A stretch of 64,000 nucleotides of DNA from Phoronis australis (taxonomy: Eukaryota; Phoronida; Phoronidae): positions 418,921 to 482,920 of the forward strand of contig NMRA01000188.1 of NCBI GenBank assembly GCA_002633005.1, in the 5' to 3' direction. Below, piece by piece: positions 22,201 through 33,500 of the stretch. The stretch's first letter is position 1. The number at the start of each line of letters is the position of its first letter. The translations under genes and the position numbers were made by a program. The notes under the pieces were generated by a model. That model did not search any database and was not told where the DNA came from. It worked only from the letters and a program-made list of their open reading frames with translations.

Positions 22201-23880
22201 ACCACAAATAGCGTCGCTTGGGTGAGATTCCCAAGTTACCAAAGTTTCTTATATTGCTTTCTACTAAAATCGAATAATATCATGAGTTTTAATTCAGGGA
22301 TACGTTTGAATCTATGCACGAGAACAATTTTGTTATGTCGAACACTAGGTCATTTCTCTAATTCTTTGGATTACGGCCGGCGGCAAGTTAAAAAATCCTC
22401 TGAGTTTGGCAGCCTAGTTTCTCCATGGCGCGTTCCTAACACAGAAACACGGTTTATCTCCAAAACTCTACCCTGACAGCATGTAGTTGTCTCGCGCGCG
22501 GCGTGTCTTCACAGCGCGTGCATGCACTCTAATCGAATCGTGCAACACCACCCACGTCGACGCTCAGCGTCCTCTCGCAAGCCACCTCGCCTTTCCGACT
22601 TCTCTTGCACACGCACAGTTTCTGCACTGACTCCTCACACTGAGTGCAGTGATGGCCTCGGTAGAACTTGGCGTACTCAACTTAATTTTTTGCAGATGGA
22701 CAAACAGGCTCAGGTTCGTAACAGGAGCTAGTTCAGCATTTCACCACCAACTTTCACATGATCAAAAATAGAATTATTTTATTTTTGGCCTTGCTACATC
22801 ATCAATATCAGCTGGCGGGTACAGCACTCTCGATTGCCCGGTTACGCAATGTTTGCTAACAGGGTTAGATTAGAGTTAGTGTCCTGGTATAAGCTCCGCC
22901 CCACTTGTCAATCACTGAGCTGGTGAGCACTCAAGCCATATGACTTACTGAAGCTTGGTCAAATATAATTAAAAAAACAACTTTGGATTTTCAGAATGGT
23001 TTTATTTTTCTTCAGTATACTGTGCATGAAGAATTGAAGATTAGGATGATATAAAAATGTTAAAAAAGTCAAAATTAACTTTTTTGTGTATCCACCTACC
23101 TTAACAGAGAGCTGTGACCCCGATGACTCATCTAGCATTCTCATACTGTAGACTGTGGAATTCCAGAAATTCCAAATAAGTGAAGTTAACTTGACAAGTA
23201 TTGCTCTGCAGACTACATACTGACTTACATGTAGGGCTCAGGATACTAGCTCCCAAGCTTCCTTACCTTTAACCTAACTATGCATTGTTATGATTGGTTA
23301 GGGTCATGGCGCTAAGCGTCACCTACCGGATCAGGAATGTTTCAAATTTCTGGCGATGGACTTTTTGTACTCGACCGTGCCGCCTTCAGGTAGTACTCAG
23401 TAATTGTATGTTTGGGCTTGAAGAACGAGGTCGAGTCAGCTCTAACAGTGTGTTCCACAAGATCTACAAAACCTGAAAACTTGAAGAGTACAGTGGACCA
23501 AAGACTTCAAAAACTTTGCACACAGTCTATTGAAACTGATTTCCAAGTCACTTTTTCCATCTTTTACAACTACCGGAAGTGCAGCCGGCTACTTGAATAA
23601 ACGAGCCAAAATACGCCAAATCAGTAGTTTTCACCTTAAAATCACCCTTTGCATGCGATGACTAAGAACTGAGAGACAGTGCATGCAGACTGCCAAAACT
23701 CTCCAACTTCCAGAAATTATATGAAAAGTGGATGTCGACCAATCAGGATTTTCTGAAGGGGTTTGAATTTCCTGGTCATAGTAAATTTCAACTTCCGCCT
23801 GCAAGCTGTAGGATTTAAGAAAAGCCACGGGTGAACAAAAAGTGGGTCAAGGGGACAACAGCTGACAATTTTCCACTTAA
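22201..23880. other. Intergenic, nothing recognised
   Basis: About 1.7 kb with only short open frames and no recognised domains. It includes a GC-richer patch at 22480-22630. Confidence 0.45.
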
Positions 23881-23884
23881 TTAG

Positions 23885-24298
23885 AACAAAAATCTTTTAA
23901 AAATTTGGTCTAGAAGAAAAGTTTCCTTTTTGGGGAAAGTTACGATGGTAAAGACCTTGATTGTGTCGAAAATTATTCACTCAATAACACCTCTGCCTAG
24001 TACATCATTATGAATGAATTGAACGCAACCCTTTTCAATTTTATTTGGAATAACAAAGCTGAGAGATTAAAGAGAGGTGTTTTAATTAAAACCTATGAGA
24101 AGGAAGGAGTGAAAATGGTGAATATAATTCTTTTTAACAAGGTTATACAAATTTCATGGATAAAAACTACTTACCTCTGAATCAAAATGGATGAAATTAT
24201 TGGAACTTGAAACGGGCATTGCAAAGTCAAAATTATAAATTTTGGAAATAGCTCAACAAGTTTATGGCATAATGATTTACTTACTTTTAAACATGGTG
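23885..24298 (+). pseudogene. L1-Tx1-type LINE fragment (RT thumb region)
   Basis: Broken plus-strand frames give segments such as NATLFNFIWNNKAERLKRGV and KTYEKEGVKMVN, then FNKVIQISWIK. These match the layout LNKxLFxFIW...KIKR...YEKGGLKM...ALKASWIK of the L1-Tx1 RT thumb. Stops and shifts abound. The fragment ends where the minus-strand RLE LINE's 3' end begins (about 24298). Confidence 0.65.
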
Positions 24299-24299
24299 T

Positions 24300-27115
24300 T
24301 ATCTGCTACCCAGCGTCGTCGTCAGCTAGGAGTCCATCTTCATCGTGGGTTTCGACCTGGACCTAGAACCATCTCTGATGGTAGGTCTCTGAAGGCTGGT
24401 CAGACCACCAGCCGACGCTGGAGTTGCCATTTGTTCTCGCGTTGTAACCACACCCACACGGTTGCTTCCTCCGCCGCTCTTATTGCAGACTTGAACATAT
24501 CAGCTCGCCCTCGTGATGAAATACCAAGTACCTTCGTCATCCGCCACATGCTGCCTGCTATAAACCCTCGATATCCAACTTCTGTGGGAAGACAGAAGCA
24601 TTTCCATCTATTCACTGCACATTCCAGCGATAGCTCTGCATACTTGAGACGTTTTCTCTCGTGAGCCTCCTGCAGTCTAGTCTCCCACGGCATTGTTAAC
24701 TCTATCAAATTCACTACCTTCTTACTGTCTGACCACAACACTATGTCTGGTCTTAACTGGGTGACTGCAATATGGCTCGGGAATGAACCTCTAGTGACCA
24801 CATCCACCACTATCTTCCAGTTGGCAGCCATGCCTAGCACACCCGAATCGCACTTCTTAGTGGATATTCCGCCTTGGATGAATGCCTTGCCAGAGTTAGT
24901 CACCTTCCATCTCTCCAGATCTAAAACATGTGCAATACACTTAAGTATCTTGTCATGGCGCCAGGTGTACTTTCCCGTAGTGAGAGCTTCTCTACAGCTG
25001 GATAGAACGTGTTCTAAGGTACACCGCTTGCCACAGCCTCTGCAGCTGTCATCCTCAGTTTTGCCCCACGTTCGAAGATTGACAGGTGTTGGGAGAGTGT
25101 CATATATGGAACCGAGGAAGAATCCCAATCTGAACTGGTCCGAAGACAGAAGATCTTTAACAGTCATCCTTCTGCTGAACACTCCTTCCCATGATGTCCA
25201 TGCACCCCGTTTCCTCAGTCCGACTGACTCAGCATATCTTCTCTAGTTCTCCTGAAATCTAACTTCGTCCAGAACCATTTTGCGCCTCTCTTTGCCTGTT
25301 GGCGACATCCACCTCTTCCCTGGAACCATTCCCAATCCCTGTCTTCCATGGCAAACGGTGCTCACGATGTCATAACACCTTAACCTGCTCTCGGCCTCCT
25401 CCACTGCCACAGCTGCCTTCCACTTTCTTCCAGAGTCTACCGATAATTCGCTCTCTCTGATCATCTTATCTCTTGAGTTCTGAAGAGTCAATAATGTTCT
25501 GCACTTTACTACCTTGAACCTCTCCACAATCGATGTCAACGGTAGAGAAACAGCACCTCCTTTGATGTATTATCCGAGTGTTGCAAAGCTTGGTGGGACA
25601 CCTAACCACTTCCTTAACCATCTGCTCACCATCCTCTCCATTTTTACATTGTCAGTGGGCACATTACTTTAGCGAAAAGTCCAAACTTGTAATACCAGAC
25701 ATTAAATCTGCCCGGGATATCGTTCTTCTCAATCTTGATCAAATTGACATTGAGCTCCTTTACGGCTGCCTTGACATGCTCCACATCTTTCAAAGACCCA
25801 CTGTAGGAATTGCCTAAGAATTTAACTGATCTACTGCTCACAGACGGAATGGCCTCCGATCCTATCTCGACCATATGGTTTGGGTTGACCTTCCCCTTCA
25901 CAATCACCAGGCTTCTGGACTTCTCCACCATGAAACTCATGCGTGCCCAATTAGCTAGTTTGTCAAGTGTCTTGGCCAGCCGTGCGGCACCTAGAGCATG
26001 CCCTGTTGTAATCGGCAAATCGTCCACAAATGTTCTGCAAGGTGGCAACCTTTGCACTGCAACAAAGTTCCTCTACACTCTTTACTAGCCCGCTTGGTGA
26101 TTATATTCATGGCCATCATGAAAAGAATGATCGATATAGTACACCCTGCGGCTGCCAACAGATGGTAAAGTCGTTGACTGTGAACCTCATATAAGTCCCA
26201 TGGAAATAGCTTGTAATGAGATTTTGAAGTTCTCTATGAATATGGTAGGTCTCCATTGCCAAATCGATTAGTGCATGAGGCATCGATCCATAGGCATTTG
26301 CCATGTCCAACCATACCACTGCCAAATCTGTCTTGTTCCGCTTAGCATCTTTAATTAGTTCTGTTATGGCGCTATTATGCTCCCGACACCCTGCATATCC
26401 TGGAATTCCACCCTTCTGTGACGATGCATCTACAAACTTGTTGCTCAGTAGATAACTCGTCAGCCTGCTTGAAATTACTGCAAAGAAGATCTTTACCTCT
26501 ACATCTAAAAGTGAGATGGGACGAAAATCACTGATCCTTATGGCTTCCTTCAACTTCGGGATATACACCCCTCTGCTTTTCCCCAAGTATCAGGCAAAGT
26601 CTTCTGTTTCCACATAACTTTCAGAAGCTTCCACAGACGTTTTAACAGCCTTGGGCACTTCTTGTAGACTTTGTAAGGCAGACCCGATGGCCCTGGGACT
26701 GACCCCGATCTTGACTTTGCTACGACATTCTTCACCTCTGAAAACTTGATGTCGCCCTTTTCCAAGACTATGCTTGGTGCATTCTCAAGCTCCATTCCAT
26801 CAAAATCCGCCAACTGTACATCTCTGGCCCCATCACTATGCACGTCGTTCCGATGGTTTTCCAGCTCCTCCTGTGTACACTTCAGACGTCCTCTAGTCTT
26901 CTTCCCTAGAATACCCTTTACAAATCTGAAAGGGTTAGCCACGAACCTCTCTCTTGTGCGGGTACGCTTGGCTCTCTTCATGCTCAGTCATTCAGATGTG
27001 CTTAGTCTCAAAAGCATAGACCTTAACTCAAACCGAAGCTGCACCAAACCTTTTTCCTGTTGGACAGCCTTCCTCCACAACCGCAATTCCTGCCTGATTT
27101 TGGAAATCTAAAGAT
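24300..27115 (-). pseudogene. RLE-type LINE (R2/Hero-like) with restriction-like endonuclease, frameshifted
   Basis: Reading from 27115 leftward there is a basic N-terminal linker (KRAKRTRTRERFVANPFRFV, about 26978), then RT motifs (SDFRPISLLD, VVWLDMANAYGSMPHALIDL, a QGCTIS-type turn after a frameshift near 26150), FVDDLPITT as the catalytic xxDD box (about 26020), and KSRSLVIVKGKV. The last frame (25182-24400, 260 codons) carries a CCHC knuckle (C47, C50, H58, C63), an RHD at 75-77 and a PD-x14-E endonuclease core (P145, D146, E161 in LIELTMPWE). This order, RT then CCHC then PD-(D/E)XK with no APE domain, defines RLE LINEs. At least four frame breaks imply inactivity, although the endonuclease frame itself is intact. 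Confidence 0.85.
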
Positions 27116-28440
27116 ATGCGTGACTTTTCACCGCTCGTCCTTCGGAGCGGCTTTTACCGGGATCAAAGAGAGCGCGACGCAAGAGTCGGATTCAGTTGCG
27201 ATGACCGCATTGTCCGGTGTTAGCAAGACCCAATTAAGTGTAATTACTCGGTCACAAAATGTAGTAAACACCTCTGCCTGTACATACTGGCGAATTTTCA
27301 AAATGCATTAACCATCAGTTTTCGTTAAAAACAAATACAACAGGTATATTCAGATGGAAAAAACAACCAAGTTTGGTTTCCGATTTTTAAAAATCGATGA
27401 AATATTAAGCTAAAAACTACAAACATTGGGTTCGATTGAAGATAAACGGCTGTGCGTATTGATGTACTCGGAGATTTACAAACGCTGATTCTTTTAATAT
27501 ACAACTAAGCTACATTGAAACATCTACGAACAACACACAGTGACTAAATTAGATATCGATAATTTTTAAAACATCGCTTATGGCTTAGTGCATGCCGAAC
27601 TACTTTACTCCAGGAGTAGTACACTAAACGGAAAACTGCTATTCGCGGAAATGCTCCAATTTCGATAGTTAGCTTGTAGTTGTAATGGAACACCTGTGAA
27701 GACTACTAAGATGGCTAGCTTTGTTGTCAACGAAACAGTGCAAGCAGTGGATGAGGTTGATCGGTAGGCAAGAGCTGTGAGTTCGTTATGACTGAGGAAA
27801 AGCTGGAATAGTCGTGTAGTTACTGCAACCAAAATTGTCCAGAGGTTCCATATCGCCATATTTGCACATCTGTATATATTTCATGATCTGAGTTCCAATA
27901 AAGATTGAACTTGAATTAATGACACGTGGAGTTTTTTTTTTTTTTTGCTGTGACGTGTTTGGTGTAGCTGGTATCTGGAAAATTCAGGGACTGGTTCACA
28001 ATTAACTGACTTCTAAGTTGTTTTGATGCTTCGGTTAAACACAAAATAAAAAGATACCAAGCCTAGCCAGTAAGAAAAAAAAACAAGTATACAGGAGTAT
28101 TAAAATAAAGTAATGAAAAGAGGTATGAAACATATTTAAAACCAACGTTCCTTTGGGAAGTCGCCCTTAGTCAAGATCAACGCAAATTAACGTTTTAGTC
28201 TTTTTGTAATATTTAAAATGTACCAAGTTAAAACGGCTCTCCTCCATATTGCAGGCTTTAACTCTTTGTAAATGCCAGAGAAAAACAATTTCGGTGTAAT
28301 ATCAACTACCATTGTTAAGAAAGTAGTGCTAGCTATTACCTTTCCACTTCATTAGCTCAGATCTACATCAATACAAAGGACGTGCTGAATAGGAATCGTA
28401 AAAGTTGTCTGGGGTTTAGGGACTCAGAGCGATGACCAAA
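27116..28440. other. Intergenic; possible retroelement 3' end at about 27890
   Basis: No gene recognised. CCAATAAAGATTGAACTTGAA at about 27895-27915 looks like the 3' terminus of a plus-strand CR1-like element (poly(A) signal plus TTGAA-type tail), but its body is not identifiable. An 84-codon minus-strand frame at 27605-27859 has no recognisable domain. Confidence 0.35.
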
Positions 28441-28590
28441 AAACTAAACTTCATCCAGGAACCGGAAGACGAGCACAGAGGCCACTGAGCACCATATTGT
28501 TCCTACCACACCAATGATCGTCATGACGATAAGCGGCAGCACGTGACCAGCAAAACCAAATAACGTTATTTCAAAAAATGTTAAGAAAAT
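28441..28590 (-). CDS. Possible terminal exon encoding a membrane segment
   Basis: A minus-strand frame follows a possible acceptor (CGCCCAACTCAG, about 28595-28606) and ends at a stop near 28445. It encodes a strongly hydrophobic tail including FGFAGHVLPLIVMTIIGVVG and IWCSVASVLVFRFLDEV. This looks like the last transmembrane helix pair of a small polytopic protein. I could not identify a family, and no upstream exons were found between here and the end of the FMO gene at 30166. It could be a relic exon or chance. Confidence 0.25.
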
Positions 28591-28600
28591 GGGCGCACTG

Positions 28601-28765
28601 AGTTGGGCGACCGTCCCCAAATCCTAAAGCGTTATCAGTATTTGTGTTTTGGTTGGCTCAATGTCTCCGACATATATTTTATTAAAATACTTCATAAGTT
28701 TGTACAAAACAGTCAATAGTTAGTTTTATTAAGAATTGTAGTGTTGCCCATGAACCAGTAATATG
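28601..28765. repeat. Dispersed repeat pair, member 1 (mate at 46591-46745)
   Basis: Shared segments with the mate in the same orientation include GGGCGACCG, AAATCCTA, GTATTTGTGTTTTGGTT, GGCTCAATGTC, TTTATTAAAA and GTCAATAGTT, with substitutions and small gaps. No coding frame is conserved between the two, which suggests a non-autonomous transposon fragment. Confidence 0.65.
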
Positions 28766-28979
28766 TAAATTTGATAAAATACGACTTAAACAGTTACGAT
28801 ACAAGAGCACTAGTCCCATAACTACATAAAACACCAATGCCTTGACGAAAACCTGGAACACTAACATGTGCAGACTGAAAACGAGTACTGTTTTGATGGC
28901 GTTGAACTTGTAACGAGTGTCAAGACTACATGTATTTCAAACATTTTCATACAGGAGGCTACTTTTCAAGATGCATGCT

Positions 28980-29175
28980 GTTCGTTTGTCATCTCAAGTT
29001 GCTTCACAGTTGGAGGATGTAGAGCTGTGTCCGTCATGTGGCGCCATCTATTGTTTATCAGTGTAGTTGTATGTATGTTCTCTTTTGTTTGGAGATAAAT
29101 AAATAGATCACTCCCTGTCAACCCATGAGGAGTGTTGTGTTCATTTATTTTTATTGGCAACTATAATCCACAGAA
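28980..29175. mobile_element. Possible LTR-like fragment
   Basis: It starts TGTTCGTTTG, contains GTGGCGCCATCTATTG and an AATAAATA signal, and ends TAATCCACA. This layout reminds me of BEL/Ty3 LTRs. No TSD or internal region was identified, so this is tentative. Confidence 0.25.
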
Positions 29176-29445
29176 ATCCGAACATTATGGTCTCATCGTC
29201 AACAGAGGACGTCATCACATCCACACCTTTGTCGCTTTCTTCAACTTAGTGAAAAGCGTTAGACCATTTTCCTTTCTCGCAGTGTTGCATGTGTCCACCC
29301 ATGACGGGCTCGAACTTCCGATGATGTGCAGCTTTTACCAACCAAACAGCGAGACGACGAAAAATCAGAACGTTCGGAGCTGTGAATTGTGCGTTATGTC
29401 TTTTTAGCATTTTAGTGTACTTTTCGTCTCGTTATCTCGGATGTT

Positions 29446-29520
29446 TTGTTTCTCTGAGGCGTACCCTTTTGCCCGCTTCGCTAAATGGGGCTTACCCCTC
29501 ACCCCCTGGGCGCGCGCATG
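29446..29520. repeat. Half-copy of the 17605-17857 MITE
   Basis: TTTGTTTCTCTGAGGCG, then TTCGCTAAATGG and a terminal GCGCGCGCATG match the right half and terminus of the MITE in duplication A. Confidence 0.5.
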
Positions 29521-30165
29521 TGTTGTATTGTACTGTGTTGTTGTATTACAATTTCATGCTTACCCCCTACCCCCCTGCTGAATACTACTCTCTGGTTTGC
29601 AAACGCGACCAGTCTATCAATAACTTTTGCACTTGCGACATGGTGTGACCCGGTCCGACGGGACTCGATTAAACTGCCCGAGGGATAAAACTGAACTGAG
29701 TTGAGTAGTCTCAAACATGCAATATTAAATCAGAGTTTAAATTACTGATTTTCATTTAGCAAGAATCTCTCCTTCATTACTAACATTAGGCATTTTCAGC
29801 GCATAATTTGTAGTGTCAAATATGTATGGGAGTTGTTTGAGACTAGACACCGACAGGTTTTCCTTTTAGAGAGTATAAGCCGCGGACGACACGAGTTTGT
29901 GGGCTGTTTTAAAATCAAAATATGCACACATCGTGCTTTGTCAGCTAGCTATATGTCGTGAGTGTAAAACAGTATTGGGAGACTGGGACGGGTTTGCGTC
30001 TAGTGCGTGTATTCGATTGCAGCAAAACGTCGAGAAAGTCCACATATGCCTTGAAATGTCACGTTAAGACGACGGCACACCATGCGGTTAGAGTGGGGAG
30101 ATACGTGTAATTAACCAGACCGGTATGGACGGTTCACTTCGCATCAGGAGTGGGTGTTGAAGGAT

Positions 30166-30522
30166 TTAATGTGCTTTGAAAAGGTTTCGGATATCTAGCC
30201 ATTCCCGACCGTAAAACACTCCACCAACAACGAGACATAATACTGAGAGCAAAATCGCTATTTGCACAAACGTGTTCTCGCCATTTGCAGTCTTTCTCAA
30301 TCTCCGTGTTTCTAGTCCAGAGAAAGTGTTACGATACGCTTCGATTGTGGCCTGGCGAGCACCGAACCAATTATGAGGGCCCGTTAACCTGTAATGCACG
30401 GGAAAGGCAGGACCGCAGAAACACAGAAAGGCCAACGCGGGGTCACGAAACAGCAGTGACATGAAACGAGGTTTGGCACCGATGATGTCAGCGATCTGGT
30501 CACGGTAAGTCAAATTATCCAC
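30166..30522 (-). CDS. FMO exon 6 (C-terminus, membrane anchor)
   Basis: Acceptor CGTTTCAG|GTGGAT. 118 codons plus a TAA stop at 30168-30166. Contains a Y-x-D-x-I helix, the LTGPHNW segment and the C-terminal hydrophobic anchor. Confidence 0.9.
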   Translation of the reverse strand: MDNLTYRDQIADIIGAKPRFMSLLFRDPALAFLCFCGPAFPVHYRLTGPHNWFGARQATIEAYRNTFSGLETRRLRKTANGENTFVQIAILLSVLCLVVGGVFYGREWLDIRNLFKAH

Positions 30523-33500
30523 CTGAAACGAAGAGGCACAACTCCATAACCAGATGCTTGAGCTTCAACAATGACAATAACATTGCATAAACCACTTTTC
30601 TAGTGAAATCTAGTAAAATATTGTACCCAGTTCACTGGCGGATCTTGGACATCGTAAGAGGAGGGGGGGGGGGGGGGGCAAAAANGCTGAGCGTTGAAAT
30701 GCGCCCACGAATGCATCGCAAACGGTGTGTTTCCAGAATTGTTCATTGGTATCATAAAAATGGCCACAAGATGACACAAAACGTCCAATCCATCTGCAAA
30801 CGGAACATGCCATCGTTTCCTTAATAGAAAGCTATTTACCAAATTTCATAAAAATCTGTCAAGGAGCTTCAGAGAAACAAAGGACAGCAGAAAAAATGAC
30901 ATTTCAACTAGGGGGCACAGCGTCCGCCTCAAAGTCGTCGTCTATTGTTAGCTTCACATAAATTCCTAGAATCCATCTGAAAATGGGAGGATAGCGTCAT
31001 CTCACCAGTAGATGATTACATTCCAAATTTTATAAAAGTACGTTGAAGACCTTTGAAGATACAGAGGTAAACGTAAAAAATTAAAGTTGCCACTAGGGGG
31101 CGCATCAGTAGTCGGAGAGGTACGAAATTCGTCGTCATCCGTCGTCAGCTTCATAGAAACACAATTGCCAAATCTCCTCGAGATCCTGTGAGGGGTTTAG
31201 GAGATACAGCTGCGGACGACGGACGCTCAGACGGACAGAGATGACGGCAACATGCGACCACATTAATATGTGGCCGCATAAAAAAGCGGTAACCAAAAAC
31301 GTCAAGACATTTCATTTTGGTTGTATGCAGGGTAGTGGCCCTAGGCCGCCTTAGCAATTTGTAATATATAGCGAGATCGCATAAAGCTTTATTTACTTGA
31401 ATCGCCAAACTCGTCACATGAGATAAAGTGAAGACCTTTTGGAATGATTGGACGCCACGAAGAGATGTAGTAGTTCTAAAAGGACGTGATCGGTTTTACG
31501 GCTGAAGAACTCATTTGTTCTTGAAGTTACTAGCTTTGACCAGAGCATTACCCAATGTGTTTTAGTAACTTGGTTACAAGTCACCAATTCTCGCCGTAGA
31601 GTGTCCGATACTTATCATAATCAAGGTCGGTATATTTACCAGCTAAATACACTGCAATCTGTCGAGCGGAATTCAGCTCCGTCAACAGAGCGCTAGACTG
31701 CAACGGTGGGGTTAGCAGTTACGAATCCGGTTAGATCGGAGTATGGTCTCAGATTGACTTTTCTTGCACGTAGTGTCCCTTTAATGACATACATATACAG
31801 GTCGAGTGCGTATGTTTACCAACAATTTTGTTTCCCAGCTTTTGCGTTCCATTTTCATTTGGCTAACGATTGTAACCTAACAGCAAGTGAACTAGAATAC
31901 AAATGCGATCTTAGTAAATCAGTATGGTATATATAGTGACCCTTACGCCAAATACCAAGGTGGTTACAAATAAGAACTAAAACTATGTGACTCACCCTGA
32001 ACTTCTCACCACACTCCTTTCTCATTTGTTCTTTTGCTTTTTTGACGTCATCAGTCATTTGCTTTTGAGCAGGTAGCCCCATCTTACCACTGAACACTTG
32101 AGCTATCCATCGACATTGTACTTCAATAACGGACGTTAGAGGTCCGTTACTGGATACAATTCCGACAACGGCCAGTGTGTTGTGTTTCGAACGCAGTGGC
32201 CAGATGTATTTGTACAAGTTCAGCTCTTGTTGGCGTGTTGTTGGCACATCTGCAAAACATGGATAGAATCCTAAAATCTACGACAGAATTCAGTTTCTCT
32301 TTCTCAATCCATCCCTACACTAATCACTAACCATCCCCGCCACACCACCTATGGCATTCACTATGGTTTAAAGAATTTTTGCCGGTTTGAGGCCACGCTT
32401 AAATGGAATGGGCAACTCGGATTTCACCAGAAAGTTTAGTTCGTTGATGGTTTGGGGCCCGTTCCAACAAAAGCGACTTAGCTAAGACAAATCTTAAATT
32501 TTAGTCAATTTTAAAATAAAAGTTAGATTTATCTCAAAACCAATTCAAGAAAGAGATCCTAAGTTTGTCTTAAATGTATGACCTACATTTTGTCTTAATT
32601 TTGGCTAACTTTCCAAATGTGGAAGTTTCAAAGTTTGGAAGCTAAGACAAATCTTAGACTTAAGTCAAAAATGAACTTAAGTCAGTTTCGTGGAACAGGA
32701 CCCAGTTCTTCCCGCGACCAAGCATGATTTTTAAACTGAGTAATGAACAAAGAGAGACCAATTTTATAACGGCAAGGGACCTACATCAAAGCATGTTTTG
32801 TGACAGAAAACAAGTCGGTTTAATATCGCTTGAAGATAAACTGTTCAGAATGATATCTTAGACAGTACATTTCAATATTTACCTGAAACAACACCGTCCG
32901 CGATCAGGTCAAAGTTGACGCCGTAACCTGTAGCATAAATCACTGCATCCAGCTCCTCGACTCTCGTTCCATCATCAAAAAGGGCGCCATCTTCCGTGAG
33001 TTGTACAGCATACGATTTCGGCAGAACTTTGCCACAAGCTATTCTCCATACTAATTCGTCATTTACGCAGATGGCAGCTTTGAATATGTTCTCCTCATCA
33101 GACTTCAACCTGTAGAGCTCATGGTCCAAAGACTTGTAAGCTTTCTTCTTGGCGATGTATCCAAATAGCCACGAGAAAGGCTTGAGAATTCGCCTCACCA
33201 TTAGATCGATGGGGATGCCTTTGTCGGCAATTCTTTTCAGCAAGTAGAGGCCGCTGCCAACGCTCAAAAAGACCTACACAAGCCAGACATATATATTACG
33301 AATCTTTGAACCTGTAACGTAAATTTCCGATCAATTGCACAGAAAAGCTCAGATTGTGTCAGCATATAATATCACCTTTCAGAAGTGTAAAGGAATTCAA
33401 GTAGACTCCACCGAAGGAGCACGGGGTAAGTCAGTAAATGTCCAAACACACAGACATGGAACTTGCCTAAAGTGAAATGGGTAAACTAACCATATGTTTA

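Noticed and set aside
24242-24664. Plus-strand 140-codon frame
   Set aside because: Shadow of the minus-strand RLE LINE.
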